Shown here one piece after another: positions 1 through 8,694 of a DNA stretch of 64,000 bases. Under the pieces are notes generated by a model. That model did no database searches and had not been told where the DNA came from. It saw only the letters and a list, made by a program, of their open reading frames with translations. Positions within the stretch are counted from its first letter, which is position 1. Each line of letters opens with the position of its first letter. The stretch lies in contig CAJOFJ010000003.1 of the NCBI GenBank assembly GCA_905233625.1, forward strand, positions 1 through 64,000. Reading direction: 5' to 3'. This DNA is from an uncultured Bacteroidales bacterium (lineage in GTDB: Bacteria; Bacteroidota; Bacteroidia; Bacteroidales; WCHB1-69). The translations under genes were made by a program, and so were the position numbers.

Positions 1-38
1 TTAGAAGGGGTGCCCGAAGGGCGGGGTAGTGAAAAATG
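1..38 (-). repeat. REP-like GC-rich element (GGGGTAGTGAAA family)
   Basis: Short element with the inverted core GCCCGAAGGGC, ending in GGGGTAGTGAAA. The same element recurs at 1049-1086, and in opposite orientation in the 63-bp tandem array at 597-810. It lies just downstream of the stop codon of the DUF559 gene. No gene is visible in it. Confidence 0.75.
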
Positions 39-43
39 AGCCA

Positions 44-520
44 TTACGAGTCACCATTCTCCATTGGAGCTTCTTGATAGAACGTTGTATTGTCATTTAT
101 AAATTCCTCTGTCTCATGTTCATAGTTCTTGATAATGAATTCTTTTAATTCTTTTAGCACAATATCTAAATTGTTCATCACATCATAATCTGTGGTTCTG
201 AACACTTTTAATCCTAAAGATTGCATGTATAAATCACGCACCGAGTCGTAATTCATCTTTTCATTATGAGAACTTCCATCAATTTCTACCACTAAACAAA
301 GTGACCTTGCAAAAAAATCAGCGATATATTTTCCGATGACATATTGTCGATTGAAATCAATTCCAAAGAATTGTTTCTTGTTAACATGTTTCCAAAAGAC
401 TACTTCAGCAATATTTCCTTTATGGCGATTCCGTTTGGCATAGTAGTTTAGTTCTTTGTTTCGAGGTATGTTTTTGATTTTATGGGTCTTAATTTGAATA
501 TTGTCAATAAGAATAGGCAT
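44..520 (-). CDS. DUF559 (Vsr-like) endonuclease-domain protein
   Basis: Protein of 158 residues. The central region carries the DUF559 signature, related to very-short-patch-repair endonucleases: a basic N-terminus, then an FW...KKQFFGIDFNRQ stretch near residues 42-57, IADFFARSLCLVVEIDG (about 66-82) and SHNEK...RDLYMQSLGLKVFR. The D and E of the ADFF / VVEIDG core are the expected metal ligands of a PD-(D/E)XK fold. DUF559 proteins are widespread in Bacteroidota, often as isolated genes, and their biological role is not settled. The gene sits alone between REP-like elements. The family call is firm; nuclease activity is inferred from the fold. Confidence 0.8.
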   Translation of the reverse strand: MPILIDNIQIKTHKIKNIPRNKELNYYAKRNRHKGNIAEVVFWKHVNKKQFFGIDFNRQYVIGKYIADFFARSLCLVVEIDGSSHNEKMNYDSVRDLYMQSLGLKVFRTTDYDVMNNLDIVLKELKEFIIKNYEHETEEFINDNTTFYQEAPMENGDS

Positions 521-596
521 TTTTTTATTTTGAAGAACGAGAAATTTATGGTATTATTGTGTTTTTGATAACATATTTTTATTTTCTATCTTTCAC

Positions 597-810
597 TACC
601 CCGGCCTTCGGCCACCCCTTCTAGAAGAAGGGGAATTATCATCGGTTCATTTTCCCGTCATACCCGGCCTTCGGCCACCCCTTCTAGAAGAAGGGGAATT
701 ATCATTGGTTTGTTTTTCTGTCATACCCGGCCTTCGGCCACCCCTTCTAGAAGAAGGGGAATTATCATCGGTTCATTTTCCCGTCATACCCGGCCTTCGG
801 CCACCCGTTG
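597..810. repeat. 63-bp tandem repeat array, REP-like units
   Basis: Three full units and a partial fourth. The CCGGCCTTCGGCC palindrome recurs at exact 63-bp spacing (GG at 603, 666, 729 and 792). Each full unit also carries ACCCCTTCTAGAAGAAGGGG, a second palindrome, and an ATCATCGGTTCATTTTCCCGT spacer with minor variants. The fourth unit diverges after GGCCACC. The rest of 811-1048 shows no gene. Short open frames across the array are repeat translations. Confidence 0.85.
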
Positions 811-1048
811 GAGACTGCGTCTCCTTTTCCTCCTCGCTTGGGATAGCTTGAACAAGTTCGGCTCTCCTCTCGCTCGTTCGTCAAATCTAAAAGAAGGGGA
901 AGTATGGTTTTGCGTTCACTATAGAAAGAAAGTATGAGATAGTTTTTTTAGGTAGTAGGGAGCAAAGTGTGTTAGATATTGTCAAAATCAGTGGAGTTGG
1001 TTTACAGTAATTGTACTGAAAATTAAGGCAGAACTTTAATTCCCCTTC

Positions 1049-1086
1049 TTCTAGAAGGGGTGCCCGAAGGGCGGGGTAGTGAAAAA
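1049..1086 (-). repeat. REP-like GC-rich element, second copy
   Basis: Near-identical to the copy at 1-38: TTCTAGAAGGGG followed by the GCCCGAAGGGC palindrome and GGGGTAGTGAAA. It lies about 100 bp upstream of the SPFH gene start and next to that gene's promoter (TTTTTTGTATTTTTGC around 1117-1132). Confidence 0.75.
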
Positions 1087-1185
1087 AAATTCTTTTTTTG
1101 TTTACCGAACAAAATTTTTTGTATTTTTGCCGTCAGAATAATATCAAAATAATATCATATCAACATCAACAAAAACCAATAAAAA

Positions 1186-2187
1186 ATGGAAACAATGGAA
1201 ACAAAAGAGTATGTGAAAAAAATGAGTTTTATCAACAATGGATTTCTGCATCTGTTTGTGAATCTGGCCATATTGATTGGTTCTATAACCCTGCTGGTCA
1301 ATGCTGTGAATCAGGATGATGATGGATTGATAGCACTGTCGCTTTTCCTTTTGTGTGTGGTGTATATGCTGCACTGCATTGGCTTCACCATCATCCAGCC
1401 GAACCAGTCACGGGTGCTGACTTTCTTCGGAAAATACAGCGGTACCGTGTGCGAAAATGGCTTCTTTTGGCTGAATCCTTTCTATGGAAAACGCAGATTA
1501 TCACTGCGTGCCCGCAATATGGATGTGCCGCCCATCAAGGTGAATGACAAAAACGGCAACCCGATTATGATTGGCCTCGTGCTGGTATGGAAAATCCAGG
1601 ACACTTATAAAGCCAGTTTCAATATTGATATCAGCAAGGAAAGCACCATGGCGAAGGTGATAGCTATCAATGCCCAGATGAAGGGTGCTGCCTCAAGCGA
1701 AGCGGTTGCTTCCAACCAGAACCTGCTGAGCGGCTACGACAGTTTTGTGAATGTGCAGAGCGACGCTGCTTTGCGTAAAGTGGCGGGTATGTACGCCTAC
1801 GATAATATGGATAAGGAAAGCAACGAGATTACCTTGCGCAGCGGGGGTGAGGAAATCAACGAGCGCCTGGAGGAAGAACTCCGCCATCGTTTGGATATCG
1901 CTGGTATCGAGGTGATTGAGGCCCGTATCAACTATCTGGCTTACGCTGCCGAGATCGCCAGTGTGATGCTGCGTCGCCAGCAGGCCGATGCCATTATCTC
2001 TGCCCGTGAGAAGATTGTGGAAGGTGCTGTTTCGATGGTGGATTTGGCCCTTAAGAAACTCAGTGCCGACCATATTGTGGAACTGGACGAAGAAAAGAAA
2101 GCTACCATGGTCAGCAATCTGTTGGTGGTGCTGTGTGCCGATGAGAGCGCCAGCCCGGTGATTAATACGGGAACTTTATATCAATAA
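1186..2187 (+). CDS. SPFH/Band-7 domain membrane protein
   Basis: Protein of 333 residues. Two hydrophobic segments near the N-terminus (about 20-38 and 47-66) precede a stomatin/prohibitin-like SPFH domain starting around FTIIQPNQSRVLTFFGKYSG. That stretch is diagnostic of the bacterial SPFH group that scaffolds membrane microdomains. The C-terminal part is helical, with ARINYLAYAAEIASVMLRRQQADAI near residues 243-267. In Bacteroidota this gene is commonly followed by a small Arc-type protein, as here. The ATG at 1186 follows a TATTTTTG box at about 1124; an alternative ATG lies nine bases downstream. Function beyond membrane scaffolding cannot be read from sequence. Confidence 0.88.
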   Translation: METMETKEYVKKMSFINNGFLHLFVNLAILIGSITLLVNAVNQDDDGLIALSLFLLCVVYMLHCIGFTIIQPNQSRVLTFFGKYSGTVCENGFFWLNPFYGKRRLSLRARNMDVPPIKVNDKNGNPIMIGLVLVWKIQDTYKASFNIDISKESTMAKVIAINAQMKGAASSEAVASNQNLLSGYDSFVNVQSDAALRKVAGMYAYDNMDKESNEITLRSGGEEINERLEEELRHRLDIAGIEVIEARINYLAYAAEIASVMLRRQQADAIISAREKIVEGAVSMVDLALKKLSADHIVELDEEKKATMVSNLLVVLCADESASPVINTGTLYQ

Positions 2188-2195
2188 TCAATGTG

Positions 2196-2323
2196 TTAAT
2201 GAAATTAAGAACTAAAAATTAAGAGTTAAGAATGTTGAATTGTTGAATTGTTGAACTGTTGAATTGTTCTTAGTTTTTAGTTTTTAATTCTTAGTTCTTA
2301 ATTCTTAATTGTTAACTGTAAAC
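2196..2323. repeat. AT-rich 7-bp tandem repeats
   Basis: Intergenic block of heptamers: TTGAATTG-type units (GTTGAATTGTTGAACTGTT) followed by TTAGTTTTTAGTTTTTAATTC. The two ends are rough inverted repeats (ATTAAGAACTAAAAATTAAG against TTAGTTCTTAATTCTTAATT). Similar heptad blocks occur at 22660, 27023, 28038, 58695 and 60285, and inside two coding sequences. Confidence 0.8.
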
Positions 2324-2324
2324 T

Positions 2325-2519
2325 ATGAAAAAGTCCTTCGCTTTGAGAGTTGATGAGGAGGTGTATGATGCACTGGAGAAATGGGCTGCCAGCGAGTTCC
2401 GCAGCGTCAACGGGCAGATAGAGTGGATATTGGCCGATGCTCTTAAACGTGCCCGTCGCTATCCGAAACCTCCAAAGGGGAAAGGACCGAAGCCGCCTTA
2501 TGAAGACGATTTGAAATAA
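2325..2519 (+). CDS. Arc-family ribbon-helix-helix protein
   Basis: Protein of 64 residues. The first 45 form an Arc/MetJ-like ribbon-helix-helix: the beta strand KKSFALRVDEEVYDALEKWA, then helices with NGQIEWILADALK. The tail is rich in proline and lysine (PKPPKGKGPKPPYEDD). It probably dimerises and binds DNA. It follows the SPFH gene by 137 bp, across heptad repeats, in the gene order usual in Bacteroidota; an operon link is plausible but not shown. What it regulates is unknown. Confidence 0.85.
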   Translation: MKKSFALRVDEEVYDALEKWAASEFRSVNGQIEWILADALKRARRYPKPPKGKGPKPPYEDDLK

Positions 2520-2556
2520 ATAATTGAATATCAAATAACTACAAAAACAAACTATT

Positions 2557-3696
2557 ATGGTAATTTTAGAAAGACCTTTCGCATCAGACATGATGGTTGA
2601 CACCATAGAGAAAAACAGCATTCCTGTGCTGAAAAATGAAATGTCGGAAAAACGTGTTTCCAACGGCGTGGTGCTGTCGGATGCTGAATTTGCCGCTGAG
2701 TATAAAAAGACCGGTAAGTTATATACTGTGTCTGAAAACGCTTTGGGGTGGATTTATGAGCATATTGAAGATAAACGCTTTCTGGATAGCATTTCCATCG
2801 TAAAGGATAAAAATGCATTCAGAAAAATTTGCCGGAACATCTATCCTGATTTCTTTTTTAAAGAATTGAATATTAATGAGATGGAGCAATTGGACACTGA
2901 TAGTATTGTGTTCCCATGTGTTATTAAGCCATCGGTGGGTTTCCTGAGCAAGGGTGTGTTTGTGGTGCATGATCCGAAGGAATATAAAGCGGCTGTTGCT
3001 ACGCTGTTGAGTGACTTTGCGAAAGCTGGCGCTGATTTTCCGGAATTTGTGGTTGGGAAAAGCCGCTTCCTGATAGAGGAATACATTCATGGAGAGGAAT
3101 ATGCGGTGGATGCTTATTACGATGAAAACGAGAACCCTGTGATACTGAATATCTTCCATCACAAATTTATGGATGAGTCCGACACTTCCGACCGCTTGTA
3201 TATGACCAACAAAGGATTGTTCGACAAGTATGAGACTCCCTTTACCACTTTTCTTACTAACCTCAATGCAACATTGCATTTGAAAAATTTCCCGATGCAT
3301 ATTGAGTTCCGTTACGATGGAAAGAAGGCTGTGCCGATTGAGATTAATCCCTTGCGTTTTACCGGTTTCTGCCTGAATGAGTTGCTGGTGTTTATCAGCG
3401 GCCAGCATCCGATGCTTTCGTTTTTGAGAGGCCGTCGTGTTTCCAAAGAGGAAATGTGGAAAGGCAAGGAAAATCTTACCTACGCTTTCACTGTGCTTGA
3501 CCTGCCGTCGGGCTGTGAGGATAAGGCCTTCAATGCGGAGAAATTCAGCGCGGACTTCCATGACGTCATTGATGTGCGCTTGGTGCCCGACAAAACCTCT
3601 GGCGTGGCAGCTACCGTTTTCCTGAAGATTGAGACGGAAAATTTACAGGCTTTTGACCGTATCATGAGTTTGGATATGCGGGAGTATATGATTTAG
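2557..3696 (+). CDS. ATP-grasp domain ligase
   Basis: Protein of 379 residues. The ATP-grasp core is visible: the A subdomain with FPCVIKPSVGFLSKGVFVV (about 112-130), the B subdomain with FLIEEYIHGEEYAVDAYY (about 169-186), and the metal-binding HIEFRYDGKKAVPIEINPLR (about 248-267). ATP-grasp enzymes join a carboxylate to an amine or thiol through an acyl-phosphate; the nearest well-known groups are L-amino-acid ligases and carbamoyl-phosphate-like carboxylases. The substrate cannot be told. The gene is followed 73 bp later by an EamA exporter, which suggests a small product made and exported, but this is inference. Confidence 0.8.
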   Translation: MVILERPFASDMMVDTIEKNSIPVLKNEMSEKRVSNGVVLSDAEFAAEYKKTGKLYTVSENALGWIYEHIEDKRFLDSISIVKDKNAFRKICRNIYPDFFFKELNINEMEQLDTDSIVFPCVIKPSVGFLSKGVFVVHDPKEYKAAVATLLSDFAKAGADFPEFVVGKSRFLIEEYIHGEEYAVDAYYDENENPVILNIFHHKFMDESDTSDRLYMTNKGLFDKYETPFTTFLTNLNATLHLKNFPMHIEFRYDGKKAVPIEINPLRFTGFCLNELLVFISGQHPMLSFLRGRRVSKEEMWKGKENLTYAFTVLDLPSGCEDKAFNAEKFSADFHDVIDVRLVPDKTSGVAATVFLKIETENLQAFDRIMSLDMREYMI

Positions 3697-3769
3697 TCAA
3701 TTAAAATTAATGACTCAATAATCGCAGGAAATATTCTGGTTAATACGATAATAATTATTTGTAGATTTC

Positions 3770-4678
3770 GTGGAGACAATATCTATCAGTAAAAACAAAA
3801 AGTTTTTTGGCACTTTATGCGGGATTGGTGCTGCGGTTTGCTACGGTACCAATCCTTTGGGTGCGCGCCTGTACGAAGAGGGCATGACCCCGAACAATGT
3901 GCTTTTGTGGCGCTTTGGTTTGGCTTGGCTCATCATTGCGGTGGTGATGCTGTTTCGGAAGGAGAAACTGGCTGTTAGCAAGAAGGAGTTTGCCACCTTA
4001 AGTGCTTTGGGTTTGCTATTCTGGGCCTCGTCAATCACGCTCTATGTCAGTTTCCAGTTGATGGCGGTCGGTGTGGCTTCCACTCTGCTTTTTGTGTATC
4101 CGGTGCTGACCGCGGTCATTATGGCTGTTTTCTTCAAAGAAAAGCTCACATGGTCCACGGTGTCGGCGATTGTGTTGTCGTTTGTCGGAGTCATGCTGTT
4201 GTATTGGAGTCCCGATGGCGGGAGGCTGTCGGCACTGGGTGTGCTGCTGGTGCTGATTTCCGCGCTTACTTACGCCATCTATATTATTGTGATGAACCGT
4301 GCCCATTTGGAGATGTCGTCGTTCAAGATCAATTTCTATGTGCTGATATACTGCGCCATGGGCAATTTGCTGATGTCGTTGTGTACGGGACAGGGACTGC
4401 AAGTGCCTGCCAGCGCCACCGGCTGGTTCTATGTGGGCTGGTTGGCGGTAGTGCCAGCTATCCTTGCCTTGGTGATGATGGTGTATGCGGCCAAGTACAT
4501 TGGCTCTACGCCCACTGCCATCATGGGGGCGCTGGAGCCACTTACTGCGGTGCTCATCGGGGTGTTCCTGTTCGGAGAGGTGTTCACTGTCCGTTTGGCT
4601 TTCGGAATTGTCTTGATATTCAGTGCGGTGATTATCGTCGCGCTTTACAGTAACCGCAAGAAATATACAGTTGGGTAG
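3770..4678 (+). CDS. EamA/DMT-family transporter
   Basis: Protein of 302 residues with about ten hydrophobic segments in two EamA repeats (first repeat about 15-145, second about 155-295). The tell-tale end-of-repeat motifs are VYPVLTAVIMAVFFKEKLT and ALEPLTAVLIGVFLFGE. These drug/metabolite transporters sit in the inner membrane and usually export small metabolites or amino acids. GTG is the only sensible start: no in-frame ATG occurs before the first membrane segment. The TAG stop at 4676-4678 lies within the first stem of a REP-like block. The substrate is unknown; adjacency to the ATP-grasp gene is suggestive. Confidence 0.85.
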   Translation: METISISKNKKFFGTLCGIGAAVCYGTNPLGARLYEEGMTPNNVLLWRFGLAWLIIAVVMLFRKEKLAVSKKEFATLSALGLLFWASSITLYVSFQLMAVGVASTLLFVYPVLTAVIMAVFFKEKLTWSTVSAIVLSFVGVMLLYWSPDGGRLSALGVLLVLISALTYAIYIIVMNRAHLEMSSFKINFYVLIYCAMGNLLMSLCTGQGLQVPASATGWFYVGWLAVVPAILALVMMVYAAKYIGSTPTAIMGALEPLTAVLIGVFLFGEVFTVRLAFGIVLIFSAVIIVALYSNRKKYTVG

Positions 4679-4944
4679 CGTGTCTTCGACACGCAGGGCA
4701 GTGAGGGTTGCTGCAAACCCACACTGTAGGATTACGTGGCATGCGCGCTCACCACACTGCGCAACTTCGTTGCTTGTATGGTGTTAATTGCGCCTGGCGG
4801 CGCGTGCCGTGCCTTCGGCATGCTGTCCATATCGGTGTAGAGCTACGTCATGCGCGCTCACTACACTGCGCTTCGCTCGTTGCCTCGAAGAGGCAAAATC
4901 TTATTAACCCCAGATGAGCGTAGCGTAATCTGGGGTAGTGAAAG
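4675..4944. repeat. REP-like palindromic block
   Basis: Starts with the hairpin GTAGCGTGTCTTCGACACGC overlapping the eamA stop. It then carries ACACTGCGCAACTTCGTTGC, TATGGTGTTAATTGCGCC and GTGCCTTCGGCAT modules identical in type to those around the transposase at 14654-15103, and ends in CCCCAGATGAGCGTAGCGTA plus GGGGTAGTGAAA. It is mosaic: the last part resembles the second transposase's repeat family. From 4945 to 5100 no gene or clear element is seen. Confidence 0.8.
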
Positions 4945-5125
4945 CCTGTGCTCTCCTCCGCGGTGCGCTATAAAACTGCCCCGAAGCACTAAACCAAACC
5001 ACCGCGGAACGAATCCATCTTAGCCGATGCGAAAAATCATCCTGTAGCCGTATAATGTCAACAAAACTATAAGAAATAGTTCCAAAAAAAAGAAGTGCCT
5101 ATATGTGTGATATTGAAATGTTTTG

Positions 5126-5133
5126 TATCTTTG
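5126..5133 (+). promoter_or_regulatory. TATCTTTG -7 box of the Fic gene
   Basis: Perfect Bacteroidota -7 element followed by CA. It would give a leader of about 260 nt before the Fic start at 5407, containing the tandem repeat at 5140-5260. Confidence 0.7.
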
Positions 5134-5139
5134 CAACGT

Positions 5140-5260
5140 CAAAAACTAATGATAGTAATACAATAAAAACTAATAATAGTAAAACGATAAAAACTAATAG
5201 TAGTAAAACGATAAAAACTAACAGTAGTAAAACGATGAAAATTAATAAAAGAAAAATATT
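5140..5260. repeat. AT-rich minisatellite in the Fic leader
   Basis: Tandem units of about 24 bp of the type AAAACTAATAGTAGTAAAACG, four to five imperfect copies, decaying into AAACTAATAATTATAT and further ACTAATAnAAA units up to about 5395. The block lies between the promoter and the Fic start codon, so it should be transcribed as leader. It can be translated as an Asn/Thr/Lys-rich peptide, but nothing supports that it is a protein. Confidence 0.75.
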
Positions 5261-5406
5261 GTCCGATAATTACAAGAAAATATCAACCAATAACCTTTGG
5301 AAAGTACAAACTAATAATTATATAATAATATAAACCACTCGTTACAAGACAGCACAAACTAATAAAAAAAGGACAATATAAACTAATAGAAAGAGCAGGA
5401 TATATT

Positions 5407-6915
5407 ATGGCAACAATACAGGAGAAATTAGCAGAGTCGCTGGAGGTACTGAAGGCGTATCAGGACGCCCATGGAGACAATTTGGTGATTCATGGAGCGG
5501 ATACATTAGGACGGACACACACGGAGAGGTTGGTGAACAATGGGTATCTACAGATGGTTATCAAAGGATGGTATATTCCGTCGTCGCCGGGGAGTGAGGG
5601 CGATTCCACAGTGTGGTATGTGTCGTACTGGAGTTTCATTACGGCTTATTTAGACAATAGGTTCAATGGTAAATGGTGTCTTTCTCCGGAACTGTCACTC
5701 TATTTTTACAGTGGAAATGCGGTGATACCCAAGCAGTTGATTGTGCGTAGCGAGTCGGGGACAAACAACATCCTGCAAATGCCCTTTGGAACTTCACTTG
5801 TGGACATCAAGGCATCTTTGCCGCCGGAAGTGGAACGAGAACCTCGCTATGGGGTGCGATTGTATCCGATGGAATATGCCTTGCTGATGGTGGGTCCCGA
5901 TTATTACCGGCGTGATGCGTTGGAGGCGAGAACCTGTCTGGCAAGTTTGCGGGAAATTTCGCCACTTGTATCGGTGGCCATTGACGGGGGACACACCACT
6001 CGGGCGGGGCGTGTGGCAGGCGCGTTGCGCTCCATCGGACGCGAGGAGATGGCAGATGAGCTGTTGCGTATGATGCGCCGGGTGGGACATACGGTGACGG
6101 AAGAGAATCCGTTTGAGGAAAATGTGCGGTTGGAGACTTTTGCGGTATCGCCACACGCATCGCGCATCCGACTGATGTGGATGAAGATGCGGAAGGTGGT
6201 GCTGGCGAAATTAAAAGTGAAGCCTGTGCAACAGGATGCGGCATCAGTGTTGGCGATGATGGATGCTACGTATGTGAAAGACAGTTACAACTCTTTGTCG
6301 ATAGAGGGATATAAGATTACGGAGGGGCTGTTGGAACGAGTTCAGAGTGGAAACTGGGATCCCGAGAAAGACGAGGCAGACAAGGAGCGCAGAAATGCGT
6401 TAGCCGCCCGTGGATATTATCAAGCATACGAGCTGCTGAAGCAGGGTGTGGCCGACTGCTTTTCTGGGCAGGCACCCGCACAATTGTACGTGAAAGGACA
6501 TCAAGACTGGCACTTCCAGCTGTTTGAGCCGTGCATTCAAGCGGGCATCGTGAAGGCTTCGGATTTGGTAGGGTACCGCAGACATCAGGTGTACATCAAG
6601 AATTCCAAGCATACTCCGTTGAATCCGGATGCTTTGTTGGATGCGATGAGTGCTTTGTCGGATTTGATGATGGAAGAAGAAAATGCCTTGGTACGCGTCA
6701 TTTTAGGGCATTTCTTCTTTGTCTATATCCATCCCTATATGGATGGCAACGGCCGCACCGCCCGATTTGTGATGAATAGTCAATTAGTGACAGCAGGCTA
6801 CCCCTGGGTCGTAATCCCAGTGGAGCGTCGGCAAGAATATATGTCGGCATTAGAGCAGGCCAGTGTGGAGGGGAATATTGAGGGGTTTGTTGGGTTTATT
6901 GGAGCGTTGATGTGA
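5407..6915 (+). CDS. Fic-domain protein with AbiEi-like N-terminus
   Basis: Protein of 502 residues. The C-terminal half is a Fic domain: motif HPYMDGNGRTAR begins at His442, with the catalytic His and the phosphate-binding DGNGR loop intact. Upstream, SLSIEG (Ser296-Gly301) fits the inhibitory (S/T)xxxE(G/N) helix, so the enzyme is probably auto-inhibited. Fic enzymes transfer AMP or related groups from a nucleotide to a protein target. The first ~230 residues look like an AbiEi-type winged-helix antitoxin region (VIHGADTLGRTHTERLV, then CLSPELSLYFYSGN); this part of the call is weaker. It opens an accessory island and has its own promoter at 5126. Target protein unknown. Confidence 0.85.
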   Translation: MATIQEKLAESLEVLKAYQDAHGDNLVIHGADTLGRTHTERLVNNGYLQMVIKGWYIPSSPGSEGDSTVWYVSYWSFITAYLDNRFNGKWCLSPELSLYFYSGNAVIPKQLIVRSESGTNNILQMPFGTSLVDIKASLPPEVEREPRYGVRLYPMEYALLMVGPDYYRRDALEARTCLASLREISPLVSVAIDGGHTTRAGRVAGALRSIGREEMADELLRMMRRVGHTVTEENPFEENVRLETFAVSPHASRIRLMWMKMRKVVLAKLKVKPVQQDAASVLAMMDATYVKDSYNSLSIEGYKITEGLLERVQSGNWDPEKDEADKERRNALAARGYYQAYELLKQGVADCFSGQAPAQLYVKGHQDWHFQLFEPCIQAGIVKASDLVGYRRHQVYIKNSKHTPLNPDALLDAMSALSDLMMEEENALVRVILGHFFFVYIHPYMDGNGRTARFVMNSQLVTAGYPWVVIPVERRQEYMSALEQASVEGNIEGFVGFIGALM

Positions 6916-6981
6916 AATAGGACAGACTGATACAAAATATGATATACCTAAAAAACATGAGAAAATAACAAGTTTTGGTAT

Positions 6982-8673
6982 ATGGAGAATATGAATATAA
7001 AAGTTCAGAAATTGCTTTCTTATAGTGTTATATTTCCTGATAGACATGATAGATTGGAGGATTTATTGTCTGATATTCCTTCTGCTACAGCTATTGAAGT
7101 TTTATCTTATCGTCTTTCACAAAAGATGAATCAATTAACAGGTCAGCATGATTTTGAAATATGGATACCATGGCTAATGCAGACAAGAAGCGATGTCAAG
7201 AATCTTGTGGGAAATTATGCCATGCAACATAATCTTGCCAATTATGCAACGATAGACCCATATGCTATGCTATTGTTAATAAGCAAGTTGTTAGCGTCTT
7301 ATAATGGAAGACATGATGAGTTGACAAAAGATAATATATCAGACTTGTTTCTTTCCTACATGATTTGTTGTGATGAACGCCTTGCATTGTGCAAAACACT
7401 TCCAAATAACAAGATGAATGCAGCAGAATTTGTGGATGTTTTTTTGCCGTATGCTTTAAAAACTTATGATATAGAATCTCCTCACGACTATAGGCTAATG
7501 CTAATTAAGTGTTATTGTCTTCTGATAGAGTTTCCAAAGGTTCATATTCAATTTGCTAACTATCTTGATGAATTTTGCAAAGAAAAAGGATTGCTTTCAC
7601 CTAAGAACTACTTGGACCAATTATTTCATGTTTTTTTTTATCTTTCGTCTGGAGGAGATATTTCTACTAGTTTGATAGATATTGATCCTGTTTGTCAGGA
7701 TACAATTAAATTCCTTGACAAAATTTCCATTGACACTGAACATTATCAGCATGATATGGACTTCAAAATGATCCGAGAAAAACCAGTACTTAGGACTGGG
7801 ATACACAGATATGACTTTATATTTATGAAGATGTTTATGGATAAGGCGTATACAGGTTTCATTTTTGACATGAAGGAAGCGCTGGTGCAAAGAGGTCTAT
7901 TGGATGAACGGAATGGGTACGAAAGGCTAAAGTCGATGCTTGGAGAAGACTATTCGGAGCGGTTCTTTTTTTATAATTTGATGAAAAGATGTTTTGGGAA
8001 AAAGTATGTGAATTATTGTGGTGAAGTTATGGAAGAAAACCTTGGAGAAGGGATGCCCGACTATTATTTAAGAAGAGGTAATCGGATATTATTATTTGAG
8101 TGTAAGGATGCCCAATTGGCTGCAAGCAAAAAACTTAGTGGTGATATTACGGTTATTAAGGATGCTATTTATGAAAAATATGTTCAGAACTCAAAAGGAC
8201 ATGGTAAAGGTGTTGCGCAACTGGCCAATGTTATTATTGATAAGCTGCCAGATATATTATGCAGGTTAGATATGTCCGCACCTAAGAGTGTGAAATACAT
8301 CTTTCCAATAATCGTTTATTTTGATGACTGTTTTGATTTGGAAGGTCCAAATTACTTACTTGATAAGGAATTAAAGCGTATCATTAAAGGAAAAATTATT
8401 AATAGTGACTATGAAGTGAAAGATTTGGTAATGATTAATATTGAATTATTAATGAGGCTGGAAGATTTCTTCGCGGATGACAAATTGAAGCTTGCGACGT
8501 TAATTAATTCATACATTGACTATAAGAGCCAGTCAGAGTTGAATCAAGTATTCCCATTCAATAAGTTTTTGTTTCAGGAAGCACGAAAGAAAGGATACGA
8601 GATGAAAAAAACAAAATGGTTTGATGAGGTTTATCAAAACATGGTTTCTTTAGATAAAGAAAGAGCAAAATAA
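6982..8673 (+). CDS. unknown protein with PD-(D/E)XK-like motif
   Basis: Protein of 563 residues in visibly A+T-rich DNA. I do not recognise the family. The first ~300 residues look all-helical. From about 340 to 470 there is a nuclease-like core: GMPDYYL with Asp360, then ILLFECKDAQ with Glu373-x-Lys375, the spacing and strand pattern of a PD-(D/E)XK endonuclease, followed by a helix rich in Lys and Gln. The C-terminal ~90 residues are charged. It begins 66 bp after the Fic gene and precedes a proteasome-like hydrolase, in an island with a restriction system. A defence nuclease is the best guess. The ATG at 6982 is used; Met4 is an alternative. Confidence 0.65.
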   Translation: MENMNIKVQKLLSYSVIFPDRHDRLEDLLSDIPSATAIEVLSYRLSQKMNQLTGQHDFEIWIPWLMQTRSDVKNLVGNYAMQHNLANYATIDPYAMLLLISKLLASYNGRHDELTKDNISDLFLSYMICCDERLALCKTLPNNKMNAAEFVDVFLPYALKTYDIESPHDYRLMLIKCYCLLIEFPKVHIQFANYLDEFCKEKGLLSPKNYLDQLFHVFFYLSSGGDISTSLIDIDPVCQDTIKFLDKISIDTEHYQHDMDFKMIREKPVLRTGIHRYDFIFMKMFMDKAYTGFIFDMKEALVQRGLLDERNGYERLKSMLGEDYSERFFFYNLMKRCFGKKYVNYCGEVMEENLGEGMPDYYLRRGNRILLFECKDAQLAASKKLSGDITVIKDAIYEKYVQNSKGHGKGVAQLANVIIDKLPDILCRLDMSAPKSVKYIFPIIVYFDDCFDLEGPNYLLDKELKRIIKGKIINSDYEVKDLVMINIELLMRLEDFFADDKLKLATLINSYIDYKSQSELNQVFPFNKFLFQEARKKGYEMKKTKWFDEVYQNMVSLDKERAK

Positions 8674-8694
8674 TCTCAACAACATAGATTAGAA

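Noticed and set aside
597-810. CRISPR array from 63-bp periodicity
   Set aside because: Whole units, including the would-be spacers, are nearly identical; this is a tandem repeat.
5103-5333. Asn/Thr/Lys-rich 76-residue protein
   Set aside because: It starts upstream of the consensus promoter box and is only the translation of a minisatellite.
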